From Hyperoplus lanceolatus (Eukaryota; Chordata; Actinopteri; Uranoscopiformes; Ammodytidae), in contig CM049413.1 of the NCBI GenBank assembly GCA_026929865.2, positions 15,472,501 through 15,536,500 on the forward strand: DNA of 64,000 nt, in the 5' to 3' direction. Both the position numbers and the translations under genes were made by a program. Under the pieces are notes generated by a model that saw nothing but the letters and a program-made list of their open reading frames with translations, was not told the origin of the DNA and made no database searches. The stretch's first letter is position 1. Every line of letters starts with the position of its first letter. This document shows, one piece after another, positions 13,702-42,500 of the stretch.

Positions 13702-16700
13702 CGTTAAATGTTCTCGCATCACATGTTGCCAAATAGGAATCTATTAACGAGTCTACAAACTACAGCACTTCATCATCCGTCCCTGCTTCTCTTTTCATTG
13801 TCATATTATATCATATAGGCAGGCTGAGGCGCACAGAAACAAGACGCATTCACTCAGCAGTTGCTTTTATCCAAAATTAACTTAATTTTTTTCAACAATC
13901 TTAAATTCAAAGGGCTCATCATCTGGAAATGTATGTGGACTTTAAGAAAATCACCAACTAATATGCACTTTACTCTAGTACAGTAGATGTTTGGACTCTT
14001 TTGGGATAGTTGCTACAACATAGTGCTAATAGAAACAAAGTCTCCCTAAGTGATTTGTTCATTTCTTTTAAAGCTATAAAAGCACGTGGACAACTGCAGA
14101 AATCATTAAAGTATTTGAGGTTTTACCCCAGTACAATCTAATATGTGTAAATAAAGATAGAAGACTGACTGAGTCCAATTTAGAAGACTGACTTTTTTAC
14201 ATACTGGATCCATTGAGGTAGCTAAGGTGATTTGCAGATGTGATTTTATTTATGCAGATTTCCGCAATTTTATATCTCCCCTAGAGCAAAGACCTCGGAG
14301 CTCATGGACAAAACAGTCGACCTTGCGACAACTGGAATGTGGAAGCAAACATACAGCGTTTTTCTAAGATTGCTATGATCTCAGTGGCTGCTGACTGTAC
14401 AGTATAGGCTACAGTCTCTATGATAAAAAAAATAGTTGCTGTTGGCATTACATTAATCACTGTTATATTGAGGTGAGGAAAAATAAACATTTCCCAACCT
14501 CAGCCAATGTCAAAAAAAACATGTGATGGATAGCAGGTGTGAGAGAAGAATATATTTGTTCTTAGGGGGTTCTTTGTTTTTGTTTTTTGTGTATTTCTGG
14601 GAGCTGTCCCTTTTTTTTAAATGCTACAAAACAGCTTTAAGTCCGAACTCTGCATCGGCCTCTACATGTAATGGTTCTGACCTAAGACCTCTGTAGAGCT
14701 CAAACCTCATTGTCTCTAAAACCATAACACTGATCCTAGACCATCAACAGTGATCCCCCCAAGACCATCTCTAACTGATGACAGCTACCGTTATCCATCA
14801 ATGAAGGTTAGGTGGAAGAGGCCCGGTGTGGGGAGGAGACACTGAGCAGACAGATATTATCACGAGGAGACAGTCACATCAGTGAGGGTCTTATCTTGAC
14901 ACTCTTTCTACCTGTGGCCCTCTTCCCATTCCTGCTCTCTTGTCTCTGCTGCCGCTCCACCATATTCCTCCTCCCTGGCGTGTCCCTACATGGCTCCTCC
15001 GGGATTCCCAGAATATCTCAGATACACTATCGCACAGTGTGAGGAAGGGGGGGTTAATAAACCAAGGAAAATAAAAGAAGAGAGTGTGCTCGGAGGAAGA
15101 CATAACAAGGTAGCTTTGATTTCTGATGTTCACATTTCTTGTTTCATCTGCCTCCTGTATTTACATGCACACACTAATAGCAGTGGTTATAAAACCCGTG
15201 GTCGGAATCCCTCTGCGAGGTCCCTAAGTGAAATCTGAGAGGTAACTTCAGGTGATTACAGCAAAAGGACTGACAAAAAATGTGTTCCTTCCACTAAAGT
15301 TCTTCAAAAGTAACTAGATAAAAGTAAGTAGATAAAGAAAGATCACTTTTTTCCAAAAACTGTCTGTGACTATACTGTATGTCCACAATATCGCCATAAA
15401 ACCATAAGGTGAGGAGACACAGACATTGGTTTATTTTAAGGGATCACAATCACAAAGAAATGTTTTGAATAGCAGTATTGATTTTTAGATTTTTTAAAAA
15501 GTACAGAAAAATACACGAAAATATAGCGATAAAACAATAAAAGACATACAAATAATATATAAAATGTCCACAGTTAAAATTCCTTTAAAAAAACATGTAT
15601 CTCATTTAAATGACCAAAGGCAAACAGCCCTATTTTCCGCGTTTTGATATTGTAGTCCTTCACATTAAAATCTCCAAATTGGGAGATCCAACACGATCCA
15701 AGTTTTGCCATGTAGCTATTCTCTCAGCTTGTCCAAGCAAATATTTTGACAGCGTTGTCATTTCCAAGTGAAGCACAAGCAAAAGTGTTGACTTAACAGA
15801 AGTTTAATATGTTTGGGACTCCAGTATTTATTTTTGAAATCATGGACTCTACTGCATCACTAGCAAAACTAACACAGGATTAGAGGGCAGAGGGACTGAA
15901 ACTAATCAAGCTCGCTTTGGGAATCAAAGCTTGTGACCCAGAAGACAGTAAAAAGAAACTCAGTTCGAAAGTTCAATTACCTGATGACATCATTTGGAAA
16001 AGTTTCATTATGGTTATGATTCAATCACTGTCAAAATATTCCAGCAGGATCTTCCCATTGTTCTCCAAGCCTGGGAACAACTCTTTCTTGTGGGTTCCTC
16101 TTTCGCAATAACAGCATTTTATCATATGTGTACTTTGTACATCTGTGTACAGTCAAACAAAGGTTCATAAATTCCATGCTGTAAAATGTAATCTCAACTG
16201 ATACTCAAACATTGCATAATGTTACCTTTTTCATCTACAAAGGCGTCAGGGAAGAGAAATAGAAAGTTTAGAGATCGCGTACACAAAAGTACACTGCAAC
16301 TCAACTTTATATTTTAAGACGAGAAAGAGGGGGGCAGAAAAAAAACACAACAAACACTTTAGGTTGACCCCTTGAAGATAATGACATGGCTTAAAAATGG
16401 TCCTTGAACCGGAGCCAGGTTAAAGCCTCCTAATTGTTTGAGGGGCATCTGAGAATTGGAAGACGCAGCCTGCAATGACAGAGTTCAGATCAGATCATGT
16501 CATCCCGGGCCTGGAAACGCCATCAATTGCTTGTCACAGGCCTTCTCCACCTGAGAGAACTAAATATTGTTATATATCGCTCAGTGTGCCTGTCCTTGAC
16601 TCTCTCTCTCTTCCCACTCTCTTTTTGTTAATCTTTCTTCCAACTATCCCACTGTTAATGCAAAACCCACAGCTCCTTCAACCTGCACAGGTGATTATGG

Positions 16701-19700
16701 ATAAACATCTGGATGTTCACGTCTGTGACCATAATCTCCGGCTTCTGGTCTGAGTGGAGCGATGGCAGAGATGCAGGAGAAGAGGATTCAGTCCATTCTC
16801 AGTCACATGAGAAATCTTTGCTGATGATAGCTAAACTTAGCGAAATAATTCGAAAGGGTTTTAACGTCAACCGCAGCTTTGCTCATGTTAATGTCCTTTA
16901 GCTGCACCTTTTCATCCTCTCCATGTGGAAACCAATCTTCTTTTAAAGATTGAGTATTATAATATTTGACTGTTTTTTTGAGAATCTGAGTATCTAAAAC
17001 ACCAACAAATAAATAGGTTTTAATGAAATCTTAACCAAGCATAATCGGATTACCTGTTTCCATGGAGGATATCCACCCAGACAGAAACTAGTGCAGGCTG
17101 CTTTCTGAACATGACAACTGTCAGCATGTGGAAAAGGTTCATTTTTTTGTATTGAATCTGTACAGCTGTCATGGAAACACATTATCACATACAGCAATCA
17201 CCTCCAAACATTCCTCAGGTGTTACAGCTTCTCGCCCGCCAAGGTTGGCCAACTTGTATCTTGATTTTGATAGATCTAATGAGTAGGAATCAAGTGTAAT
17301 TTCTACATCGCAATCAGAAGACACTGGCTATTACACTTTTGTTTTTTCTGACTTTACTCAGCACACCCTGACTGTGCAGTATCAAAACATCAATTTGGCA
17401 CAATTTTCTCACTCCCTCAAACCCTTGTTTGGTGCTATCACAGCTGGATTTGGCCCCAGTCTTTGGCCAATCATGATGTCTCTGCGTTAGACATGTCACC
17501 GTCTAGACACTAAATTATCCAAGGCTGTCTGCTTTCAATAACTCCTGTCATCAGTATTTGAGGACGGTCTAATAATAAACTCATGGCTAATGGATTCACA
17601 CATTGTTTATTATTCTTACAGTACATCATAATACTTTTAACAATTCTGCTAGGCACAACAGAGATAGAAGTGCATTTGGACATCTGCAACTGCAACCTTA
17701 ACTAATTTAAATGACAAGAAACAGCCTTATATTGATTTTAAAAATTAAATATTATATAATTTCATAACAGCCTTGGAAATAAAAAGCAATTACACATTGA
17801 CTCCTGCAGAAGTGACATGTTTAAAACAACATTTTAGAATGTCAAAATCACACATTTTATTTTTGAACCATTATCCATTATCTTTATTGTCTAAATTTTA
17901 AATAAAGGTCACCATTGATCTGCGATATGCAACTTCATTCATGCTACCTGTTTGACTGCAGATTCCAGATGCTTGTCAGGCTATGCTTAATAAATCTTAC
18001 TTTGCTTGACATGCAGTTAACGTTTTACCAGGAATTAATTCATTCTTCAGACTAAAAGGAAAAGGAATTAAAAAGAAATCACAATATGGTTACGTTATCA
18101 GAACTTCAAGGCGTCCCCCACCGAATATTCTGGGCTCTACTCTTGGGGACTATCAGGGTCTGGGCGTCCTACACTGGAATGCGCTTCAAAAGGATCCTAC
18201 ATCTTCAACCCATCCTGGAATGTTGGCAATGAAATGAGTGTTTTAGCTAGGATGAATACAAATATTTGCATTGATCTGCAAGGGAGTTACAGGATAGGCC
18301 TACCAGTTAGAATTTAGGTTGTAATAGAGTAAACACAAGCACAGCAGTATTCATAGCCTTAAGTGGAGAGATGCTTCTGAAAGACCCAGTGTCCTTTAGA
18401 TGTGGTGTAAGAAGAAGCCCTTATCTATCAAATGTAAGGTTGGTGTAAAAAGGGACGTTGCCCTTTTGCTTTCTGATGCTCAGGTGTTCCTGCCAGATTG
18501 AACCAAATTTACAAGAGAACATTTTGTATCTTAAGCAAAAGGGGGTCGGTCAAAAACCTGCAGAGACACTTTTGTGCTTCACCTCAGGGCACTACAGTTA
18601 TCAAAACTAATGCACATTATACTGATACAAAGTAAGGTAAACTATGTTTATTTACACAACAATTACAGGAGCAGCTGTTGTAGATGAATTTCATGAGTCT
18701 CAGGCTCCCTTCAACAATGCGACATGTATATAAAAAAACGTAATAATAATAGGCTAACACAAGCGTTGAGATAATCGGAGACAAAAAAATAAATAATATC
18801 GGCCTATGTATTGTAAAGTCCTTAGCAGGTGTAGCCATAGGCCTACGCACTATTAACAGATGCAAGGCTGAGAGAGGATTAAGTGCATTTGTTCTTTTGA
18901 CTGTCTTCATCACCACATTGGGTTTGCTCAGTCTTGATGAAAGTGTTCAAACTTTTCTGCCCACATCCATAATAGGATTCTTTCCATGATGGCAGCCTAC
19001 GACCTAGCACAAGCACAGCTAATTGTCTTTGACAGGACATTTAAAAACGAGCTGTCCATTCACATTAAAGGTAGGCCTACAGTGTGTAATATGACATCAT
19101 CAAGAAAGTTCTACAAAGTTCTAGAATGCAACACTCCCTGGGTAACCCCAACCCTTTCGAATAATAACAGAAGCTACAGTGGCCTTCAAGGACAAGAACA
19201 ATTCTAAATTTTAAACAATGCACCTAATGACATTCCAACTATGACACTTTCAAGATGGCGGCACTAGGCCTTGGTCCAAAATATGCAGAAATATGGACAT
19301 ATATGAGACCCTTTCTAAGGGAAAAAATAATTATTAAAAAAAAAATCAGCTATTATGCACTAAATTAAATGTACTTATGGATATTATAATTAGGCTACTT
19401 TCTACAAAATCTGCTAGGAAATAAAACCCAAAATTCTACACACTGCAGGTTTAAGACACAAGCGCTGCTGCATGAAAGAGAAGCTAAAGGATCAATAGGA
19501 TCATCCTGGGAACGGTGCAGCATGGAAATATGAGTGAACAAAAAACAATATATAACAGCTGCAGCCTACAGTAGACCTACATCCAGCAAATTGAGTGTGT
19601 CTGTGTGGTTCTAAAGCAGGCAAATGTTGCCCTCTGGTGGCTGTGCGAGGACATGTCTACACCACGTTAACTGGTAAATGGAGGCGACTCGTTAAACTTT

Positions 19701-19780
19701 AAACAAGTTAAATAAGCAGACTTGTGATTAAAAAACAGGACACCAACAAAGCAAAATTAAATAACGAGTAAAAATGAAGC
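13702..19780. other. Non-coding stretch upstream of cfap300
   Basis: AT-rich intergenic sequence with no recognisable exon, RNA gene or intact element. Open frames (for example 14812-15042 and 16475-16753) have no conserved domain. Part of 19200-19460 looks repeat-like (right end near CACTGCAGGTTTAAG), but clear ends could not be paired. Confidence 0.55.
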
Positions 19781-19828
19781 TTTTGTTTAAAATGTCGTCG
19801 TAGCTAGCTTTAGGCTATTAGCAAATTC

Positions 19829-19842
19829 GTTGTCTAGGCAAC
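19829..19842. promoter_or_regulatory. RFX X-box in the cfap300 promoter
   Basis: GTTGTCTAGGCAAC is a 14-bp imperfect palindrome that fits the RFX-factor X-box (GTTGCCATGGCAAC-type, GTNRCC/N/RGYAAC half-sites). It lies 232 bp upstream of the cfap300 ATG. RFX factors, together with FOXJ1, drive genes of motile cilia, and CFAP300 is such a gene. The match and position are seen; binding is inferred. Confidence 0.75.
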
Positions 19843-19965
19843 AAGTACACGAATCTTCAGAGATGGGCGAAAAAAAGGTGACGAACCACTCCGTTATCAA
19901 TTCGTGGAGACAGAAAATCAACGAGAACAGACGCTGATAGGCTGTCAGCGGGCACACCTGTCGCC

Positions 19966-19971
19966 GATTGG
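19966..19971 (-). promoter_or_regulatory. Inverted CCAAT box
   Basis: GATTGG on the plus strand (CCAATC on the minus strand), about 105 bp upstream of the cfap300 start codon, is a common NF-Y site position. It lies in a locally GC-richer segment (19850-20000) that looks like the core promoter. No clear TATA box was found. Confidence 0.5.
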
Positions 19972-20073
19972 CCAGTAGACGCTTACAAAGTAGCGACTTG
20001 TCTTTGAGCACGAGCGAGTCTTTTCTGTTTTTTTTACAAGCTATAAGAAATAAGAACCGAAGACAGAGTAAAT

Positions 20074-22420
<2,347 letters not shown>

Positions 22421-22507
22421 CAGCAAAGAACTTTAAAAATGGTCCTGTAGAACTTGTGGTCATGTGTATCAACATGCACATGATCTCATAGCATGTGCCG
22501 AACATTA

Positions 22508-22513
22508 AATAAA
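22508..22513 (+). terminator. cfap300 poly(A) signal
   Basis: AATAAA 88 bp after the stop codon, the first canonical signal downstream. It predicts a very short 3'UTR ending near 22525-22535. Confidence 0.7.
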
Positions 22514-22534
22514 TAACATTAATTTCTCCTTTAC

Positions 22535-23095
22535 TGTTAGTGAGGAATTTGATTTAAATATGTCATAAAGAGCAAACCAGAACCAAGTGGCAGTGTACAT
22601 TACAAATTCCCAGTTTACAGAGATGCAACGTTTTTTTGTCCTATTAATAAGTATGTATGTATTAATAAGTATGTTTTTTAAAGAACCTAAAATGACTCTC
22701 TGCCTGCCTCTATGGACAATTTTGAGCAGTTCGTTGTTCTCCTATTGTCTAGTGATAATACTTTAAACAGTGTGCTCCAGTTTAATGTTAGTAAGATAAG
22801 ATAAGAGAATGTATCTTGAGACCGTTGAGCATGAGACCATGAGTTTGGTCTATCTTTCATTTAATGTTTGAGTTTAGAAAAGTCAATTTTAGCCTTTGAA
22901 TGCCTCCACATTCCTGATAAATGTAATACATATTTTGTATATTAACTATATAAATCATTTTACAAACGAAAATCCCATGTATTCCATACATATTGAATTT
23001 TGCCACCTGATTTCAAGCTGTCAAAGACGTCTTCCACGCTGTAAATGTCAAACATGTTGAAAAATGTATAAAAGACAAGAAAATACTTAAGTCCA
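22535..23095. other. Short intergenic gap between convergent cfap300 and kcnq4
   Basis: AT-rich sequence with no recognisable gene. It separates the predicted 3' ends of two converging genes. A short direct repeat, ATTAATAAGTATGT, occurs twice at about 22643-22676. Confidence 0.6.
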
Positions 23096-23112
23096 CATTC
23101 AGTCCAAAGAGC

Positions 23113-23118
23113 TTTATT
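23113..23118 (-). terminator. kcnq4 distal poly(A) signal
   Basis: AATAAA on the minus strand (TTTATT on plus), followed downstream by a TG-rich segment. It is the last such hexamer before the cfap300 end; others lie at 23303-23308 and near 24079. If used, the kcnq4 3'UTR is about 2.9 kb. Confidence 0.45.
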
Positions 23119-24305
23119 GAAACAAATAAATTAAGAAATTAGTCAAGTGAGCTAATTCTATCCTAATCAGATACACATTTCTGTATCTCTTTAAAAGATC
23201 AAATAAAGGTGTGCATTATATTAGAAAATAAGAAGCGCCATATTTCATCAACCAGTAGCTACATCAATTGTCATTGGAAGACTTCATAGGGTTAGCATTT
23301 TGTTTATTGCTTTCATCGTTTGTTTCATTTTAAACAACAGTTCCAAAACCTAAGAGAGCAGTTAAAGGGCAACGAGCTGGAATGTCAAAATGGCAGCAAG
23401 TCAGTGAATGCTGGATGGACAGGCGTCATGAAGAGCAACAGAGTGAGAAAAGAGAACGTGCAGATTGAGTCATGCATAGCATTCAGTCAGTTAGACAATC
23501 AGTAACTGTTCCTTGTACTTGGTTTTCTAGACTAGCGCCCCCTAGTGGCCTCAGAGGTAGTTGTGTGGAAGCAATATTTCTCCATGTGACATGCTTATGA
23601 AAAGGACACGTCTGTAAAGGCTTCCTGTGATGATATAAATGTCCATGCCACCAGTTCTAACTGGTGTTGAAATACGGTAAGGGTGTCGATGCGAGGAGGT
23701 TATTAATATGCTGAGGATACAGTAATATTTATCTGTAATATATAATATATCAAAGATTGCAGCAGTCATAAAAGACTGAACCCCTAAAACAACATGTGTG
23801 GAACAGTTTTGATGGTGTTTTTTTTTTTTTTAGATAGATGAAGGTTTTTTGCAAAAGAGAGCATGGTTATCCTCATAGGATAACCCTAACACCCTTTTCC
23901 TCAAAGCAGCATCAATATTTAAGTTTGAGACAGAAAATCAGAATAAGAGAACAAGGACATAGAAGGCACAGGCCAATATGAGCTCAACGTGAGCTTCAGG
24001 AGTTGTGATTGTGGACCTGATCAGCTGTGAGGCCTTACAGTTGTGTTGTCCACGATTCAGCTTGAAAGATATGCAACATTTATTCAAATAACGTTTCTAA
24101 CTGAATTAAATACATTAACTTAAATCCTACATTCACATGGACAACCACAATCATTTTGAAAAAAAAAAACATAAAAATTTGCCATTATATGTTACACAAA
24201 AATCGAGTGCATGAACATAATTACAGTAAAGAAATCAAAACACAAACAATAAAGTGTTATATTGATCAAGTGCCAAAATATTTAAGTAAAGGAATTGCTT
24301 TTTGT

Positions 24306-24307
<2 letters not shown>

Positions 24308-24366
<59 letters not shown>
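24308..24366. repeat. (GT)n microsatellite
   Basis: Pure GT run of about 59 bp inside the predicted kcnq4 3'UTR. In the kcnq4 transcript it would be CA-repeat, a known hnRNP L-type ligand. Confidence 0.95.
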
Positions 24367-24367
<1 letters not shown>

Positions 24368-26035
24368 ACTCTCCAGTTTTGTCCACAAGCACAGAGTATT
24401 CACTGTGCATCAAATATTTCCAATAAAAGAACCAGGAAAGACAGCAGAGAAGTAAAAGTGGACTCCCAATGAAGGTGGCAACTGGAGCCCTATCCTGCAC
24501 ACTGTCTGTTTTGTAGTCAAGCTGGTAAGGCTGGTACCATTTCCTAAGACACGTGCATTCATGAGGATAATGGCCTGGAATTCATGCGTTTGACCCGGGC
24601 GCCTTAAAGGTTGTTCACTGTTTTCAAACTGCAACAAACTGGCCAAAAAGTCTCTTAGCACATACTGTAGCATCTGGTGAGTGTAAGAGGAGAACTACGG
24701 TCCTGTAAGAGAGGTTGTGTAGTAATACTGACTGCCTTAACTGAGGCTGGTTGTGACGGAAAAGGAGCATCTAAACTCTGACTGAGGATCAGTGAGGTTT
24801 TGTCTACAGGACTGGTCCTAGGAGCATGCATGTCTTGGGGAGAGGAGGGGCTGCAAGTCAAAGAGGCCTAAAGGGACTGTTCAAAACACAAAGTTAAGTT
24901 ACTGAAATACTCGAAAAGCTAAGTTAGCCTTTGAAATATTGCAAAGAAGGGATTTTGGAATGACATCTTGGCTCTATGAAATTCTAAAGTAGTAGAAGGA
25001 AGAACATTCCTCACTTGGATGCCAATCAAATTGGAATAATACGTATATATTTTTTTGTTGCCAGTGGGCTTGTTGGAGACAGAACTTCTGAGAGAAGGAA
25101 TATAGATGGAAACAAACAACAATGTACAGTACACTCTCACACATTCTTCCAGCTCTGTTTTCTTGTGACAAGTTTGGTTCAATTAAAGCAGGTTTCAAAC
25201 CTTTGAAACTGCCCTGTTTTGGGAGGGAAGGTGTACTGTGGTTTTCCGTGAGGCAAAAGTCAGCCCAGTCTGCCCGTACTTGTCCGAGGGGTCAGATTGT
25301 TTCTTTGTCCACAGCTCCTTCCGTTGGTTATTTGTTTCTCTGATGGTGTGAAGGCAAACATTTTCATAGCTGTAATGTCATCTTAACTAAGGTACTGACC
25401 AAATGACTGGCATGGCACTTGTCTGTGTCAACTCGAGTCAGCAAAGTCTCAGTCTGTTGTTTTAAAACAAAATAAGAAATGATGATTGTGGAGTGGGGGG
25501 GGGGGAGAAAACATTTTCCCAAAGATGAAAAAAAATGCAAAGCTTTAACTCTGGTTATCTACAGTAGGAGCTTTAAAGTCAGCATAGATCTATAGCTTGA
25601 GGAGTGTGTGGGTGAAAGTGGTTCAGTAGTCAAGTCATATAGTTGTTCATGTGTCCTCTCTTCGTCTCCATCCTTGTCTTGTCTGTGTGTGAGAGGCGTG
25701 TGTAGTGGTGAGCGACTTTGGCTGAGGCTCCATGTCTTGTGGAGCCATCTAGTGGCCTCTGTCTGTCTGTATCAGCTCTGGAAAAACACATTGATTCACT
25801 ACAGGACGAAAACAAAAACAATACAAATAGGAGAAGGGAAGGATGCAGGTTTGAGATGGATGGGTAGAAATGATCCCAGGCAGATGTGTAATGAAGTGAA
25901 GAGAAGGACGTAAAGGTTTTGGGCTGCTCATGAAGTGAGGAGTCAGAGCGCAGGAAGACGTAAACTGTTAACAAGGGTTTGTTTGTCTTGTGGTTTTTTC
26001 GAACAGCCTGCTCAGTCAGACTGCTCGGCTCACTG

Positions 26036-39588
<13,553 letters not shown>

Positions 39589-42500
39589 CTGAAACACATG
39601 ATCGTACACAGGTCAGTACACACATTTTAAAATAAAATTGGTACAATAACAATAACTGGGTAAAACATGGGTTTCATTATCCCCTCAGAAAAAAAATATG
39701 CTTTGTACACTCTCCGAGAGATTAACCAACAGAGAAAACTAAATTGAAAAGGGAAAGATCTGTTGATCAGTAACATAACACAAGCACTGCGTGACAATCA
39801 TGCACACAGTATTTGATCAGTGGCACAATAATTAGGACGATGTTAACAGGTTTAGTAGTTTTATGTTAATGAATGAACAGTTTATAAGAAACAACAACAC
39901 TAATAATATACACTAGTTCATATTTTCAACACACTTAACCTGAACCCGTTTCATGCCAACTACGTCTGATTAATGTGAAACATACTGTATATTCAAATGA
40001 TCTTGTGTCAAAAAACAGCAGCATGTCTCTTAAAGTGAATAGCAGAAAAGTGCACTGTGCTGTAAGATGACTGGTATTATAGGAATTATTTCAACGGAAG
40101 ACGAGGACCCTGCAACTTTTTACTGACTCACAAAAGTAATGGCCACTTCAGTTTGAGAACAACTCCAGAAAAAACACAACATAAATTCTGGTAAATTATG
40201 CCTTATGTTCAAGGTGCTCTCATGTTAGTATAAACATTTCATCTCTTATCCAAGTATCCACTATTCAATGTCCATCATTAACTCGGGTTCAGAAGACATC
40301 AAGCACATTGTTTTCACTTATCTCTTTTCAACTTGCCCAAACTATTATCACATTGATTTGTACTTTATTGAGAGAGTTTGGTGCGTTCCCTCATGGTCAA
40401 ATATTTTTACAAACTACCTGTCAAAGATATTTATTCCTTCCTGTTCGCAAAAATGTCCCTCACTAAGGATGAGGCCTTAACTTTAACTTCAAAGTAAAAA
40501 CATTTATGTTTGAAACAACGCACTGCGGAAAAGAAAAATGTTGGCACTTACGTGGCAACTGCCACATTGTGTCCCACTTAACGAGTGGAAAAAGTTATTG
40601 TTAGATGTTGTTTCAGTGGAACTGCCGCCCGCCAGATAAAACTGAGCTACAGTGTATGAACAAGAAGCAAAGAGGAGGAATGTGCTTTCAGATCAAGTGA
40701 GCGAATAATATACATTTTGTAATTTCCTTATCTGAAGATCATTATAATAAAAACAATATTGATAATATAATATAAGCTGTTATAATTTGCTCTTTGTTCA
40801 TAGTTTGTATCACCCTGGACCCTTGTAGGTGGTGAGTGGTGGGGAGTAGGGATTCTCAAAGGAAACATCATGAAGTGTAGGCTGGAGGATAATAATGAGG
40901 TCAATTGGTCAAAAAGATACATTCATATTTTTCAACCAGGAACAAATTAAAAAAAAACCTAAGAATAAATAAAGCTTTAAAATATCCAATACTGTACTCC
41001 TGTCCTTTCCTATGGTCAATGATGACAAAGTTTGGTTTTCCCTATATTATATATCATATCATGATAAAACTTAATAGCTGTGAAACTAAAAACATTGTCT
41101 TTTTCTTTTTTATTAAAACAATTCTCATAAAAAGAAAGGACTTCTTCATTGAGACACGAGAGTGACACATCAGGTGGCAGCTGCTGGCCCAGCTGGGCGA
41201 CATTTCAGAGGCCAAAACTTAGACAACACTTGCTGGACGTTAAACCAGTTCTCAAGATCCCACACAATGGTGCTCTTTCTCCTCAATTAGTAATGCGATC
41301 AACAAATCTGTCGCCGAGCTACTGTGTACGTGAAATGAAAAGCATTTTAAGCGCTCGCATTGAAATAAACATGCATAAAACAAATTCTTACACACAGCGG
41401 TGGACAGCGGCTGCTGCTGATGTGGAACATGAAGAAAGTAAGAAGAGAAACTTGCTACCAGCGCACAACACAAGACATTGATCAGCAATAGTTCAGTAGA
41501 AGAGGAAACGAGAGGAAAGACCCACTTCCCTCAAGACTTAAATCCTCAGGGTGTGATTGAAATGTCTAAAGTCAGCTAAGACAGTATACACCTTTAAATA
41601 AGTTATTGAGAACTAATGGATAAACAGGTGAAAGGGTGAGCAAACATTCACAAAGAACTGTTGAAATAGTGAGCTAGTCCAAGTGGGAGTAGAAGGAATG
41701 CAAACCCAATCCAACCTAAACAACTGCAAATTGATTGTATTATTTTTTAGTATTATAATAATTATCATTGTTTTGTTACAATATCATCAGACAAAAAAAG
41801 GTTGAAACATCTCCAGAACAGGATGACTGTAACTAATTCAAAGGTCATACTCAAAGGATGTGAAGGATAACTGGCCAATATATCCATACATTTTATATCA
41901 TTATTATTACTGCCTAGAAAAACACTGTTTTGTCATTGCATGCACGAGTCAGTGAAGGAGCAACTTCTCAGACTGTTTTTGTTCCGACTGCCTGCCCAGA
42001 CTCGGTTTCCAGATGGCGAGACACTACAAATAGAAAGACAAAGTAGATCATCTTAGACAGCTAGAAAGACACCGGACACCAAGCGTGAATAAACAGACAC
42101 CCCCAAATTACTACTGTATATTTCTCAGCCCAGTGAAGCTTGCACAGAAGAGAGTGTGTGTGTGTACGGCGGACTCAGTTGTGAAAAAACAGAACCAGAC
42201 GCTCTGCAAACAATGCATTTTTGCCTTTCATCAACTGAGTAATGTGCTGACCAAACTGTCTGTTTCCCCCCTCAATTATCTCAAAATGCTGTGTGTATTT
42301 CCTTTAGGAGGGAGGAGGATCTCAGATGGGTTCTTTCATTGACTTGTAGAGTATATAGAGTATGACAAGAAACAGGTTACAGCACTGATAGCCTGATCGA
42401 CAGCTTGGCTTCTATAAAATGCAGAGGTAATATTCCTGTATAAAATAAGTTGTGAATGCAACTCTGCATTTACCTGAAAATAATACCATCCATTACATAC

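Larger units (their letters stand above)
23096..26035 (-). other. kcnq4: Predicted kcnq4 3' untranslated region
   Basis: No exon or other gene lies between the kcnq4 stop codon and the distal AATAAA at 23113. The region contains a (GT)n array at 24308-24366 (CA in the transcript sense) and a G run at 25495-25505. Exact extent is unknown and depends on which poly(A) site is used. Confidence 0.45.

Noticed and set aside
19200..19460. Possible TTAA MITE before the cfap300 promoter
   Set aside because: TTTAA occurs at both ends, but the inner ends do not form a convincing inverted repeat.
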